Shown: positions 49,743-57,767, counted from the stretch's first letter. The stretch: DNA of 64,000 nt from Actinocatenispora rupis (GCF_016861975.1 NZ_BOMB01000004.1:1-64000), one strand, 5' to 3'. The notes: generated from the letters alone by a model not told the origin. Program-made: numbers and translations.

Positions 49743-50297
49743 GGTCGGCCGGCCGCCGAACTCCCAGCGGTGCACCTCGACGTCGGCGTACGGGCCTGGC
49801 GCGGGCGCGGCACCGGCCACCAGCGCGCGGGCCGCGGTCGTGTCGACGGCGCGGACCAGCGCGGCGGTACCGAGCCAGGTCGTACCGTCGTCCGACAGCA
49901 GCGGCCCGTACGCGACCAGGTCGTCCCGGTCGGCCGGCGCCGCGGGTTCCGTCGCATGCCAGGCGCCGAGCCCGAGCACCAGGTACCCGCCGGCACGTCC
50001 CGGCACGTCCCACATGGTGTGCCCGAGTTCGTTGCGCCAGCGGCGAAGCAGCACGTCCCGGTACGCCCCGGCCTGGTAGTTCGGCTCGTCGAACGCGAAG
50101 GCGCGCGCCGCCGCCGGATCGGGCAGGTCGAGGACGTGCACGCTGCCGGTCAGCGTCTCCCCGTCGTCGCCGAACGTGGGCCCACGCGCGATCATCCGGT
50201 CCGCGAACCGGTCCATGTACGCGAGGTGCCGCTCGTTCAGCTCCTGGCGCAGCGCCAGGGATCCCGGCCGGTCGCGGTGGTAGCAGAAGAACTCCAT
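49740..50297 (-). CDS. Duplicated YCII-related domain protein
   Basis: 185 residues from ATG 50297. Two YCII-type ferredoxin-like modules: MEFFCYHRDRPGSLALRQELNERHLAYMDRFADRMIARGPTFGDDGETLTGSVHVLDLPDPAAARAFAFDEPNYQAGAY, then a second from about residue 95 with PADRDDLVAYGPLLSDDGTTWLGTAALVRAVDTTAARALV and VEVHRWEFG. YCII proteins bind small substrates with a conserved His-Asp pair (here RHLAYMD). The tandem arrangement is normal in this subgroup. Function unknown. Confidence 0.85.
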   Translation of the reverse strand: MEFFCYHRDRPGSLALRQELNERHLAYMDRFADRMIARGPTFGDDGETLTGSVHVLDLPDPAAARAFAFDEPNYQAGAYRDVLLRRWRNELGHTMWDVPGRAGGYLVLGLGAWHATEPAAPADRDDLVAYGPLLSDDGTTWLGTAALVRAVDTTAARALVAGAAPAPGPYADVEVHRWEFGGRPT

Positions 50298-50353
50298 GCC
50301 CCGATCCTGGCACCTGCCCCGATCCACCGCCCACCGGGTACGGGAACGGTCAC

Positions 50354-50378
50354 GGTCGCCTTGCGGTGCAAGGGTCTC
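50354..50378. repeat. 25-nt interrupted palindrome overlapping a stop codon
   Basis: Left arm GGTCGCCTTG, loop CGGTG, right arm CAAGGGTCTC, overlapping the stop of the nitronate monooxygenase gene (stop bases 50377-50379 on the minus strand). Confidence 0.65.
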
Positions 50379-51360
50379 AGACGGGCCGGCCGAGGATGGC
50401 GGCCGCGTCGGCGGCGAGCGTACGGACGATCGTCGCGGCGGGCGCGATCTCGTGGACGAGCCCGGCGGCCTCGCCGGCGTACAGGGCCATCGCGTCGACG
50501 TCGCCGTCCATGCCGGGCATCGGCGGCTGGTCCTCGTACCGCAGGCAACGGCGGCCGTCCGGGGTGGTGGCGAGGACGTCGCCCTCCCCCGGCCGGTGCG
50601 GCGCCGCGGGAGCACCGGCCGCCTCCCACGACGCGAGGGTTTCGTTGCGCAGCACGCGATGCGGCGCATCCGGCCACCCCACCTCGAAGCACCCCGTGTA
50701 CGCGGTGTCGTCGACGGACGCGTCGAGTACGCGGTGCCGGTAGGCGTCGTGGGTGGCGGCCTCGGTGGCGGTGAGGAACCGGGTGCCGATCCAGGCACCC
50801 TGCGCGCCGAGGGCCAGGACGGCGGCGAGGCCCCGCCCGTCGGCGACCCCGCCCGCCGCGAGCACGGGCGTCGGCCCGACCGCGTCCACGACGGCCGGTA
50901 CGAGCGCCATCGTGGACGTGCGCCCGCGTACGTGCCCGCCGGCCTCGAAGCCCTGCGCGACGATCACGTCCACCCCGACCTCGGCCGCCCGTACCGCCTC
51001 CGCCACCGACCCGACCGTGTGTACGTGCCGGGCGCCGCCGCGGCGGATCGTGTCGTGCACGCCCGCCGGGTCACCCCAGAACGTCGACACCACCGGGACG
51101 CGTTCGCGCAGGCAGGCGTCGAGTACGTCGTGGATCGGGAAGTCCAGCACCAGGTTGGCGCCGAACGCCCGCCCGGTACGGGAACGCACGGCGCGGATCC
51201 GTTCGGTGGCACCGTCGGCGCCGCACCAGGTCAGGGCGAGGGTGCCGAGGCCGCCCGCGCCGGACACGGCGGCCACCAGGTCCGGCGTGACCGCCGAACC
51301 GATCGGCGCCTGGACGATCGGCACGCTGATGTCCAGCAGTGCGCGCAGCGGACGGTGCAC
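50377..51360 (-). CDS. Nitronate monooxygenase/2-nitropropane dioxygenase-like flavoprotein
   Basis: 327 residues from GTG 51360, after GGGGAGGG; the frame extends to 51432 but over a regulatory palindrome. ISVPIVQAPIGSAVTPDLVAAVSGAGGLGTL is the FMN-binding barrel start. VIVAQGFEAGGHVRGRTSTMALVPAVVDAV is the Q-G-x-E-A-G-G-H motif with the catalytic His. VLAAGGVADGRGLAAVLALGAQGAWIGTRFL is the phosphate-binding G-G-x-x-x-G. All are hallmarks of NMO family enzymes that oxidise alkyl nitronates. Divergent from an HxlR regulator. Confidence 0.92.
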   Translation of the reverse strand: MHRPLRALLDISVPIVQAPIGSAVTPDLVAAVSGAGGLGTLALTWCGADGATERIRAVRSRTGRAFGANLVLDFPIHDVLDACLRERVPVVSTFWGDPAGVHDTIRRGGARHVHTVGSVAEAVRAAEVGVDVIVAQGFEAGGHVRGRTSTMALVPAVVDAVGPTPVLAAGGVADGRGLAAVLALGAQGAWIGTRFLTATEAATHDAYRHRVLDASVDDTAYTGCFEVGWPDAPHRVLRNETLASWEAAGAPAAPHRPGEGDVLATTPDGRRCLRYEDQPPMPGMDGDVDAMALYAGEAAGLVHEIAPAATIVRTLAADAAAILGRPV

Positions 51361-51507
51361 GGGCCCTCCCCGGATCGCGAACGCTTCTGTTTTCGAAGCA
51401 CCTCCCGGGCAGTCTGCAACCAGATCGACCACCCCGCAATGAACTGGCTCACCCCGGTACGGCCTAGCATGGCGGCGACGGGTACGTGGACGAAGGGGGT
51501 GGGGGCG

Positions 51508-51849
51508 GTGCAGGACGGCCCGCGCCCCGGCCGACCGGTACGCGGATCGGAGACGGGGCGGCCGCTGATGGCCGCACTCGACCTGTTCGGACGACGCTGG
51601 GCGCTGCGCGTGGTGTGGGAGCTACGGGACGGCGACCTCGGGTTCCGGCAGCTCCAGGCGCGCTGCGACGACATGTCGTCGAGCGTGCTGCGGCAACGAC
51701 TCCGCGAACTCACCGCGGCCCGGCTGGTGCGCCAGCACGACGACGGCCGGTACGCGCTGACCGAGCTGGGCGCCGACGTCTACCGCTCGCTGCGCCCGCT
51801 GATCAGCTGGTCCCGGCGCTGGGCCGCCGAGCTGACCGACGACACCTGA
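51508..51849 (+). CDS. HxlR-family transcriptional regulator
   Basis: 113 residues from GTG 51508; GTG 51499 is also in frame, and the ATG at 51469 overlaps the likely -10 TAGCAT. Winged helix: GRPLMAALDLFGRRWALRVVWELRDGDLGFRQLQARCDDMSSSVLRQRLRELTAARLVRQHDDGRYALTELG, the HxlR pattern (K/R-W-x-L-x-V-L-x-x-L, L-x-x-R-L-x-x-L). No redox cysteine pair is evident apart from one Cys in RCDDM. The imperfect palindrome GCTTC-N7-GAAGC at 51383-51399 between the divergent genes is a candidate operator. Confidence 0.85.
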   Translation: MQDGPRPGRPVRGSETGRPLMAALDLFGRRWALRVVWELRDGDLGFRQLQARCDDMSSSVLRQRLRELTAARLVRQHDDGRYALTELGADVYRSLRPLISWSRRWAAELTDDT

Positions 51850-51868
51850 CGCGGAACGGGGTGCGGCG

Positions 51869-52651
51869 ATGGCCACGCTGCCGGTGGACGGTCTGCTCCG
51901 GCGCGCCCGCGACTGGGCCGAGCGCGACGACCGCGTCGCGGCCCTGATCGTGCACGGCTCGGTCGCGCAGGGCCGCGCCGACGCCTGGTCCGACCTCGAC
52001 CTCGTCGTCGTCGCCCGCCCCGGTGCGCGCGACGCGCTGTGGGCCGAGCACGCCGCGATCGCCGCGCGGATCCTCGACGGGGCACCGGCGTGGACGCAGC
52101 AGCCGACGTGGCAGCGGCCCTTCCGGTACCAGGCGTGGCGTGCCGACCTGGTCGAGCTGGACCTCACGCTGGACGAGGGCGACGCGGTCCCGTGGCGTTC
52201 GCTCGCGGTCGGGTTCGTCGCGCCGGTCGACCGTACCGGGGTCGCCGACCGCCTCCGCACCGCCCTCGCCGACCGGCCCCACGACGACGAACTCGACGTG
52301 CCGGCGATCCACGGCGGTACCTGGGTGTGGCTCAAGTGGCTCGCGGGACGGCTCCGGCACGGGCACTGCTGGTTCGTCCGGCACGGCCTCGACGACACCC
52401 TCAACACCCGGGTACTCCCCCTGCTCGGCGCCACGCCGTACGAGATGGAACGGGTGCTGGACGAGGCGGACCAGCGGCGGCTGCGCGCGGCGTACCCGGT
52501 GTCGACGGAGGCGACGGAGCTGGCGCGGGCCCTGCGCGCCACCGCCGAGCTGTACGACCTGGCGGTGGACCGCTGGGCCGAGCGCACCGGGGAGCAGCGT
52601 CCGGCCAGCCCGCTCGAACCCGCCATCCGCGCCCGGCTCGCCGACCTATGA
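51869..52651 (+). CDS. Nucleotidyltransferase (aminoglycoside adenylyltransferase-like)
   Basis: 260 residues from ATG 51869. VAALIVHGSVAQGRADAWSDLDLVVVARPGARD contains the nucleotidyltransferase G-S-x-x-x-G-x-x-x-x-x-S-D-x-D-L signature with both catalytic Asp. The rest is helical with WLKWLAGRLRHGHCWFVRHGLDDTLN, like AadK/Ant-type domains with a C-terminal helical bundle. It may modify a small molecule; whether that is an antibiotic cannot be told. 19 nt after the HxlR stop, probably co-transcribed. Confidence 0.85.
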   Translation: MATLPVDGLLRRARDWAERDDRVAALIVHGSVAQGRADAWSDLDLVVVARPGARDALWAEHAAIAARILDGAPAWTQQPTWQRPFRYQAWRADLVELDLTLDEGDAVPWRSLAVGFVAPVDRTGVADRLRTALADRPHDDELDVPAIHGGTWVWLKWLAGRLRHGHCWFVRHGLDDTLNTRVLPLLGATPYEMERVLDEADQRRLRAAYPVSTEATELARALRATAELYDLAVDRWAERTGEQRPASPLEPAIRARLADL

Positions 52652-52670
52652 CCCCTCCCGCGCGGTGGCC

Positions 52671-52696
52671 GGGAAGCGTGACGGGGCAAGGGAAAC
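52671..52696. repeat. Interrupted palindrome (26-nt variant)
   Basis: Left arm GGGAAGCGTG, 6-nt loop, right arm CAAGGGAAAC, in the 48-nt gap between convergent stops at 52651 and 52700. Confidence 0.5.
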
Positions 52697-52699
52697 AGG

Positions 52700-55027
52700 T
52701 CACCGTGCCGGGTGTACCTCGGGGAAGCGGTGCGGGTCGAGAGCGGGCGGCGGTCCGCCGCGCAGGACGTGCCGGGCGAAGGCGGTGACGTACGCGTCGG
52801 TGACGACCAGGCCGCGGTCGCCGTCGATCGGGCCGAGCTGGGCGAGCCCGTGCAGCGCGGACGGTACGTAGTAGGCGCCGTAGTCGGTGAAGTTGAAGTG
52901 TTCGGCACCGGCGATCTCGTACCGGAAGGCGGGGCCGGTACTCGCGGCGCGCAGGCTTCCGCTGGCGGCGGCGATCTCCCGGTGCACGGCGTCGGTGGGG
53001 TGGCAGGCGCCGGCGATGCAGTCGCCGGGAGTACCGAGGAGCAGCATCGGCGCGGCGAGCCCGGTGCGCACGACCGGGCCGTACGGGGTGCCGTCGAGGT
53101 CGGCGGCGCCGACGCAGCGCCGGTCCTCGTGGCATGCCTGGAGCGCGGCGGCCCCGCCGAACGAGTGCCCGACGTACGCGACGCGGCGGGCGTCGACGTG
53201 CCCGGCGAGCCGCCCGCCGACGCGTCGGATCCGGTCGGCCGCGAACCGCGCGTCGGCCGCCCACACCGCGAGAAGCCGCCCGTCGTTCAGCCGTTCCGGA
53301 TCGGCCGGGTTGCCGGCCGCGGTCGGCGCCACCGGGTGTCCATTGAGGACGGTCCGGTTCGCGCTGTACGTCGGCGTCACGCCCGCGACCACGATCCCGT
53401 GGCTGGCCAGATCCTCGGCCAGCGCGCTGAACTGCGGCGCGGCCAGCCCCAGCCCGGGTTCCAGCACCACCAGGGGAAAGCGGCCGGCGGCGACCGGCGC
53501 GCCCGCCACCGAGTGCGTACGCAGGACGTCCAGCCGGTTCGCGAGGAGGCCGAAGCTCAGCATCCCCGCCCAGTGCCCCGGCGCGTACGGCGCGGGCCGC
53601 CCACCGGCCGCCGCCGGGTACCAGACCCAGACGGACAGTTCGCGGTGCCGGCCGGGGTGCGGCGCGAGCGGGTCGACGCGACCGGTGTCCGTCCAGTCGA
53701 AAGCCACCCGCCCCACCCGGTACGGCCCGGTCGGTGCCGGCAGGCTCCGCGGCAGCACGTGTCGTACGCCGAGGTAGCCGACGGTGCCGACGACGGCGAG
53801 CACGATCGCCAGCGGTACCGAGAGGAGGGCCTTCGCCGGCCAACGACGGCGCCGCCGCACACCCAGCAGCAGCACGGTGAGCAGCCCGGCGAGTACCGCG
53901 ACCACCGCGACCAGCCGGCCGAGCCGCCCCCACGACGTGACCGGGTAGTCCAGCAGCGCACCCACCCCGGCCCGGAACGCCAGCGCCACCGGCACGCTCG
54001 CCACCATCGCGTACCCGGCGCAGGCCAGCGCGGACCGCCGGGCCGGCACCGGGCGGTCGTCGCGCCGCCGCAACACCCCCAGGTACGCGTTGATCGGCAC
54101 CACCGCGGCCAGCAGGCACGCCGCGCCGATCGCGGTCCGCGCCACCGCCGCCGCGACCGGCTGTGCGCCCAGCCCGTCGCCCCGCGCCTCCGCGACCGTC
54201 ATCCCCGCCGCCACCGCCAGGCTGCCGAGTACCGCGGTGGTGAGGCGGTGCCGGCGCAGTCCGTGCCGGCCGCCCACCACCACCCGCCGCACCCACGCCA
54301 GCGCACGCGCCAGCGCCCGCCCCGGCGTACCGCAGCGCGCGGTCACCCGCCCCACCCCGTCGAGTACGTCCTCGGCCCAGTCCGGCGCGGGGTTCCCGTG
54401 CTGCGGCAGGGATCCCGCCCGCTCCGCGACGGCGGCGCCACGACCGCGGGAGCCGGCAGGAACGGTCGCGACCGCGCGGCCGGGCACGGTACCGGATCCG
54501 TCCGGGTCGGCGTCGCGGTCCGGCGCGATGCCCTGGTTTCCTTGCTGCACCGAGGATCCCGTCCGGTCCCCGGCGGTGGCGCGGTGCAGGACGAGGGCGG
54601 TGGCCCCGGCGGTGGCGCGGTGCAGGACGAGGCCGGTGGCCCCGGCGGCGAGGGTGAGCACGGCGAGCGCCGCGACCAGCAGCCGGCCGGTACCGCCCCA
54701 CAGGTCGGCGTGCGTGCGCAGGGCGACGGCGATCCAGTCGGCGACGGCGGTCGCGGCGACGAGGGCGAGCACCGCCCGACCGCCGCGGAGCAGGTCCCGG
54801 GGCGCGGGCCGCCCGGCGACGAGCCGTACCGCCAGGGCGAGGCCGAGCGCGGGGACGAGCAGTTGGGTGAACGAGACGACCACGTCGTACGGGTCGTCCT
54901 GCCAGGGGCTGTGTGCCCGCAGCGCCCGGATCTGGGTGGTACCGAACGCGAACGCGGTGAACAGCACCGCGCAGCCGACCGCCCACCACGCCGCCCGGCG
55001 TACGACCGGGGGTTGTTGCTCGCCCAT
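52700..55027 (-). CDS. Membrane-anchored alpha/beta hydrolase (PAF-acetylhydrolase-like)
   Basis: 775 residues from ATG 55027, with GAGGAG. N-terminal half: two blocks of three to four helices (about 12-125 and 245-375), separated by a low-complexity segment (about 128-215). C-terminal half: hydrolase with LVVLEPGLGLAAPQFSALAEDLASHGIVV, the nucleophile elbow VAYVGHSFGGAAAL (G-H-S-F-G), LDGTPYG, and the catalytic His in IAGAEHFNFTDY, in the PAF-AH/dienelactone-hydrolase style. The linker includes a perfect 36-bp tandem duplication unit (LVLHRATAGAT) and two copies of the 25-nt palindrome. Strong promoter with PadR-type operator repeats directly upstream. Confidence 0.88.
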   Translation of the reverse strand: MGEQQPPVVRRAAWWAVGCAVLFTAFAFGTTQIRALRAHSPWQDDPYDVVVSFTQLLVPALGLALAVRLVAGRPAPRDLLRGGRAVLALVAATAVADWIAVALRTHADLWGGTGRLLVAALAVLTLAAGATGLVLHRATAGATALVLHRATAGDRTGSSVQQGNQGIAPDRDADPDGSGTVPGRAVATVPAGSRGRGAAVAERAGSLPQHGNPAPDWAEDVLDGVGRVTARCGTPGRALARALAWVRRVVVGGRHGLRRHRLTTAVLGSLAVAAGMTVAEARGDGLGAQPVAAAVARTAIGAACLLAAVVPINAYLGVLRRRDDRPVPARRSALACAGYAMVASVPVALAFRAGVGALLDYPVTSWGRLGRLVAVVAVLAGLLTVLLLGVRRRRRWPAKALLSVPLAIVLAVVGTVGYLGVRHVLPRSLPAPTGPYRVGRVAFDWTDTGRVDPLAPHPGRHRELSVWVWYPAAAGGRPAPYAPGHWAGMLSFGLLANRLDVLRTHSVAGAPVAAGRFPLVVLEPGLGLAAPQFSALAEDLASHGIVVAGVTPTYSANRTVLNGHPVAPTAAGNPADPERLNDGRLLAVWAADARFAADRIRRVGGRLAGHVDARRVAYVGHSFGGAAALQACHEDRRCVGAADLDGTPYGPVVRTGLAAPMLLLGTPGDCIAGACHPTDAVHREIAAASGSLRAASTGPAFRYEIAGAEHFNFTDYGAYYVPSALHGLAQLGPIDGDRGLVVTDAYVTAFARHVLRGGPPPALDPHRFPEVHPAR
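54391..54415. repeat. 25-nt interrupted palindrome inside coding linker
   Basis: Plus-strand reading: left arm GGTTCCCGTG, loop CTGCG, right arm GCAGGGATCC. Encodes GSLPQHGNP in the hydrolase linker. Confidence 0.55.
54535..54559. repeat. 25-nt interrupted palindrome inside coding linker
   Basis: Plus-strand reading: left arm GGTTTCCTTG, loop CTGCA, right arm CCGAGGATCC. Encodes GSSVQQGNQ in the hydrolase linker, 144 bp from the copy at 54391. Confidence 0.55.
54568..54639. repeat. 36-bp tandem duplication in coding sequence
   Basis: Two near-identical 36-bp units (54568-54603, 54604-54639) containing GGTGGCGCGGTGCAGGACGA. They add a 12-residue repeat (LVLHRATAGAT) to the hydrolase linker without shifting frame. 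Confidence 0.7.
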
Positions 55028-55047
55028 GCGTGTCTCCTCGTCCCACT

Positions 55048-55088
55048 AGTACGTGAGACGATAGTACGTGAGACGATAGTCAGGTCAA
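55048..55088 (-). promoter_or_regulatory. Promoter with two operator copies for the membrane hydrolase gene
   Basis: On the minus strand -35 TTGACC (55088-55083), 16-bp spacer, -10 TACTAT (55066-55061). Two perfect tandem copies of AGTACGTGAGACGAT (plus-strand reading; 55048-55062 and 55063-55077) overlap the -10 and the spacer. The -35 overlaps the stop of the upstream gene (55085). Confidence 0.7.
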
Positions 55089-55921
55089 GGGCGCCGCACC
55101 GCGGGGATCGTGCGGACGGTGCTCAGCAGGGCACCGACGGCGGCGAGTACGGCGACGGCGGCACCGGTCGACGCCACCGGACCCCGCCCACCGAGTACGA
55201 CGGCGGTCGCCTCCAGGACGGCGAGTGCGGCCAGCGCGAGCGTGACGCCGGCGGCGAGCACGGCGGGCAGGCGCATCGCGGCGACCGGCGGCCGGGCCCG
55301 GCGCAACGCGACCGGCGGACCCGCCGCACCGAACGCGCCCAGCGCGGCGAACCCCACCAACCAGGCGAGTACCAGCGCCACGAACGCGGCGGACGGGTGC
55401 GGCCACACCGACGGGTACGCGCGCCGCAACTGCCACACGCCGGCCGCGCCGAGCGCCTCCACGACCAGGAGTACGGCGGCGGGCAGCAGCGGGCGGAGCA
55501 GGTCGCGCCGGCCGGACCGCAGCGCCGGCAGCAGGACCCGCCACGCCAGCACGAGCGCGCTGCCCGCCGCGCACGCGCCGCCCAGTACGAGTACCGGCCA
55601 GACGCCGGTGACGAGCGTCCGCACCGCACCGTTCGCCCCCGGTACCGGCGGGTCGAGCAGCGCGCGGTCCACCACCGGTACGGCGAGGACGCCGAGGCAC
55701 CACGCCACCCACGTCGCCGCCAACCCGGCCTGTACCCGGCGGCGGGTCCGCTCGGCCGGCGCGCCGACGAACACCGGACGCAGCCACGCGCCCGCCGCGC
55801 CCGTCGCGAGGTCCCACCAGACCCGCGGCCCGGCCCCGGTGTCCTCCACCAGCGCGGCCAGCTCCGCGCCGTACCGGTCGCGGAACGACGGCGGGTAGCA
55901 GGCCAGCAGCAGCCGGATCAC
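55085..55921 (-). CDS. Membrane protein paired with PadR, second locus
   Basis: 278 residues from ATG 55921, 4-nt overlap with the PadR stop. The N-terminus MIRLLLACYPPSFRDRYGAELAALVEDTGAGP is the same L-L-x-x-Y-P-x-x-x-R-x-R-Y-G-x-E-L motif as in the protein at 20428. Six to seven helices follow, e.g. WVAWCLGVLAVPVVDRALL and VWPVLVLGGACAAGSALVLAW. Function unknown; the conserved pairing with PadR suggests regulator and target. Confidence 0.85.
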   Translation of the reverse strand: MIRLLLACYPPSFRDRYGAELAALVEDTGAGPRVWWDLATGAAGAWLRPVFVGAPAERTRRRVQAGLAATWVAWCLGVLAVPVVDRALLDPPVPGANGAVRTLVTGVWPVLVLGGACAAGSALVLAWRVLLPALRSGRRDLLRPLLPAAVLLVVEALGAAGVWQLRRAYPSVWPHPSAAFVALVLAWLVGFAALGAFGAAGPPVALRRARPPVAAMRLPAVLAAGVTLALAALAVLEATAVVLGGRGPVASTGAAVAVLAAVGALLSTVRTIPAVRRP

Positions 55922-56238
55922 GGGTGCGCCGCCGACAGCCGCGCCAGGCCCGTCCGGGCGAACCGCGACATGTCCGCCAGCCGCTCCGACAGCGCCGCCG
56001 CACCCTCCGCCGTCAACCGGTACGGCCGGCGCCGCTCGTCGCCCGGCAGCGCCTCCACCAGGCCGCGCTCCTCCAGCCGGGACAGCGCCCCGTACAGCGT
56101 GCCGGGGCCCATCGTGATCCCGGCCTGCTCGGCGACGTCCTGCACGATCGCGTACCCGTGCTTCGGGCCGCCGGCCAGGCTGCCGAGGATCAACAGCGGT
56201 GGATTGCCCCAGGTCAACTGGTCCGCGCGACGCACCAC
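55918..56238 (-). CDS. PadR-family transcriptional regulator, second locus
   Basis: 106 residues from GTG 56238. LTWGNPPLLILGSLAGGPKHGYAIVQDVAEQAGITMGPGTLYGALSRLEERGLVEALPGDERRRPYRLTAEGAAAL is a canonical PadR domain (P-L-x-x-L-x-x-L, H-G-Y-x-I, G-T-L-Y-x-x-L-x-R-L-E). It has a match to the AGTACGT operator just upstream of its start and two at the promoter of the membrane hydrolase gene, so it probably governs all three genes. Confidence 0.93.
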   Translation of the reverse strand: MVRRADQLTWGNPPLLILGSLAGGPKHGYAIVQDVAEQAGITMGPGTLYGALSRLEERGLVEALPGDERRRPYRLTAEGAAALSERLADMSRFARTGLARLSAAHP

Positions 56239-56253
56239 GGCGACACCCCCTCT

Positions 56254-56268
56254 AGTACGTCACACGAT
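56254..56268. promoter_or_regulatory. PadR autoregulatory operator copy
   Basis: AGTACGTCACACGAT at 56254-56268, 16 nt upstream of the PadR start. It differs from the two copies at 55048-55077 at only two positions (G to C at positions 8 and 10). Confidence 0.6.
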
Positions 56269-56285
56269 ACAGCCGGTGTCGGTGG

Positions 56286-56978
56286 TCAGGTGGTGGCGGT
56301 GAGCCGGACGCAGCACTCGCCGGCCTGCGGGGCGAGCCGGGCCGTCACCGACCGGGCGTCGAGCCCGTCGAGCAGCCCGTCGAGGAACGCGTGGTTGATG
56401 GCGCACACCGTGTCGGGCGCCCGCTCCGCCAGCGGATGGAACGGACAGTTCCGCAGCCGTACGCACCGGGGCGAGTCGCGCGCCGGCGCGAACCCGTGCG
56501 ACTCCAGCAGACCGGTGGCGATGGTGAGGGCACGCTCCGCACCCAGCCGGCCCGGTCGGGTACGCCGGCGGTGGTCGGCGCCGATCTCGTGCCCGCGTTC
56601 CCGCGCCGTACGCACGGCGGCGTCGCGCGCACCCTCGTCCGCGCCGGCCGCGAGTACGGCGTCGAGCAGGATCCCGGCGAGCAGGTCGTACTGCCGCGGC
56701 GGGAGGCTGACGCGGATGTCGCCGCCGGTCGGTTCGTACACCTTCGGGGCGCGGCCGACGCGACGCAGGCCGGTGGCGCGCTGGAAGGTGGCGTGCAGGA
56801 CACCGGCCGCGACGAGCTTGTCGAGGTGGAACGCGGCCAGTTTCCGGGAGATCCCGACGGCCGCGGCCGCCTCGTCCCGGGTGACCGGTCGACGCGCGTC
56901 GCGGATGAACTCGTACATGCCGCGCCGCAGCTCGTCGTCGAGCGCGGCGATGGCACGGATGGCTGGATCGGCCGCCAC
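56286..56978 (-). CDS. SufR-like winged-helix regulator with cysteine cluster
   Basis: 230 residues. Winged helix: ALDDELRRGMYEFIRDARRPVTRDEAAAAVGISRKLAAFHLDKLVAAGVL, with R-K-L-A-A-F-H-L-D-K-L typical of SufR/Rv1460-like regulators. The C-terminal half contains CVRLRNCPFHPLAERAPDTVCAINHAFLDGLLDGL and later ECCVRL. The C-x5-C-P-F-H ... V-C-x3-H pattern matches the iron-sulfur ligand region of SufR. Here it controls no suf operon, but is divergent from a DUF2231 gene. Probably an Fe-S or redox sensor (inference). Confidence 0.85.
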   Translation of the reverse strand: MAADPAIRAIAALDDELRRGMYEFIRDARRPVTRDEAAAAVGISRKLAAFHLDKLVAAGVLHATFQRATGLRRVGRAPKVYEPTGGDIRVSLPPRQYDLLAGILLDAVLAAGADEGARDAAVRTARERGHEIGADHRRRTRPGRLGAERALTIATGLLESHGFAPARDSPRCVRLRNCPFHPLAERAPDTVCAINHAFLDGLLDGLDARSVTARLAPQAGECCVRLTATT

Positions 56979-57087
56979 GCCTCGACGCTATCACCAACAA
57001 GTGTGGTCGTCGGGCGCCGATCCCCGGTCGGGCTTGACGCGGTGGCGCAATAAGACCAACAATCATTGGCGTATTAGGGGGTGCGTC

Positions 57088-57648
57088 ATGAGCAGTGACG
57101 CGGGGCAGGCGAAGCGACCGGTCAGCGCCGCACTCGCCGGACCGTACGGGCATCCGTACCATCCGATCCTGGTGGGCGTGCCGATCGGCGCGTGGATCGC
57201 CAGCCTGGTCTTCGACGTGGCGTCCCGGCTGGTCGGATCGCCCACGTTCCTGACCCGGGGCGCGGTCTGGCTGATCGCGGTCGGCGTGGTCGGCGCGCTC
57301 GTCGCCGCGATGGCCGGGCTGCTGGACCTGCTGGCCATTCCGACCGGCACGCCGGCGTTCCGGACCGGGCTGGTGCACATGACACTCAACCTGGCGGTCA
57401 CCGTCGCGTTCGTCGCCAACTTCTTCTGGCGGTACGCGAGCTACGGACACGCCGGTGCCGTCGGGGCCGGCCAGCTCGCGCTGACCGCCGTCAGCCTCGC
57501 CACCCTCGGCGTCTCCGGGTACCTCGGCGGCAAGCTCGCGTTCCGCTACGGGGTGCGCGTCGCCGACGAGGCCACGCAGGCGGAGGGGTTCCGGCACACC
57601 GCACCGCACCGCCGCGCCACGTCCGGCCGCGCGCATCCCGCGCACTGA
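57088..57648 (+). CDS. DUF2231 membrane protein
   Basis: 186 residues from ATG 57088. ALAGPYGHPYHPILVGVPIGAWIASLVFDVASRL is the DUF2231 hallmark (G-H-P-x-H-P-x-L-V-x-x-P-I-G). Four helices follow, with GLLDLLAIPTGTPAFRTGLVHMTLNLAVTVAFVANFFWRY holding a second conserved His. Such histidines suggest haem or metal binding, although function is not established. The next gene, encoding an NADH-dependent ferredoxin-reductase-like protein, is 119 nt downstream on the same strand; together with the Fe-S-type regulator this looks like a redox module. Confidence 0.9.
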   Translation: MSSDAGQAKRPVSAALAGPYGHPYHPILVGVPIGAWIASLVFDVASRLVGSPTFLTRGAVWLIAVGVVGALVAAMAGLLDLLAIPTGTPAFRTGLVHMTLNLAVTVAFVANFFWRYASYGHAGAVGAGQLALTAVSLATLGVSGYLGGKLAFRYGVRVADEATQAEGFRHTAPHRRATSGRAHPAH

Positions 57649-57767
57649 CACGCGCCCCGCACCGACCACAGTGGACGGTGCGGCGGGCGTGCCGCTGCCC
57701 GCGTACCCCGGCGGCGGCACCCGCCACGCGGTCATCCGCCCATCGAACCGAAGGAGCGTCCGTACCC

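Noticed and set aside
45957-52651. Antibiotic-resistance island based on the APH-like kinase and nucleotidyltransferase
   Set aside because: Both are broad families; no integron, transposase or other resistance gene accompanies them and composition matches the surroundings.
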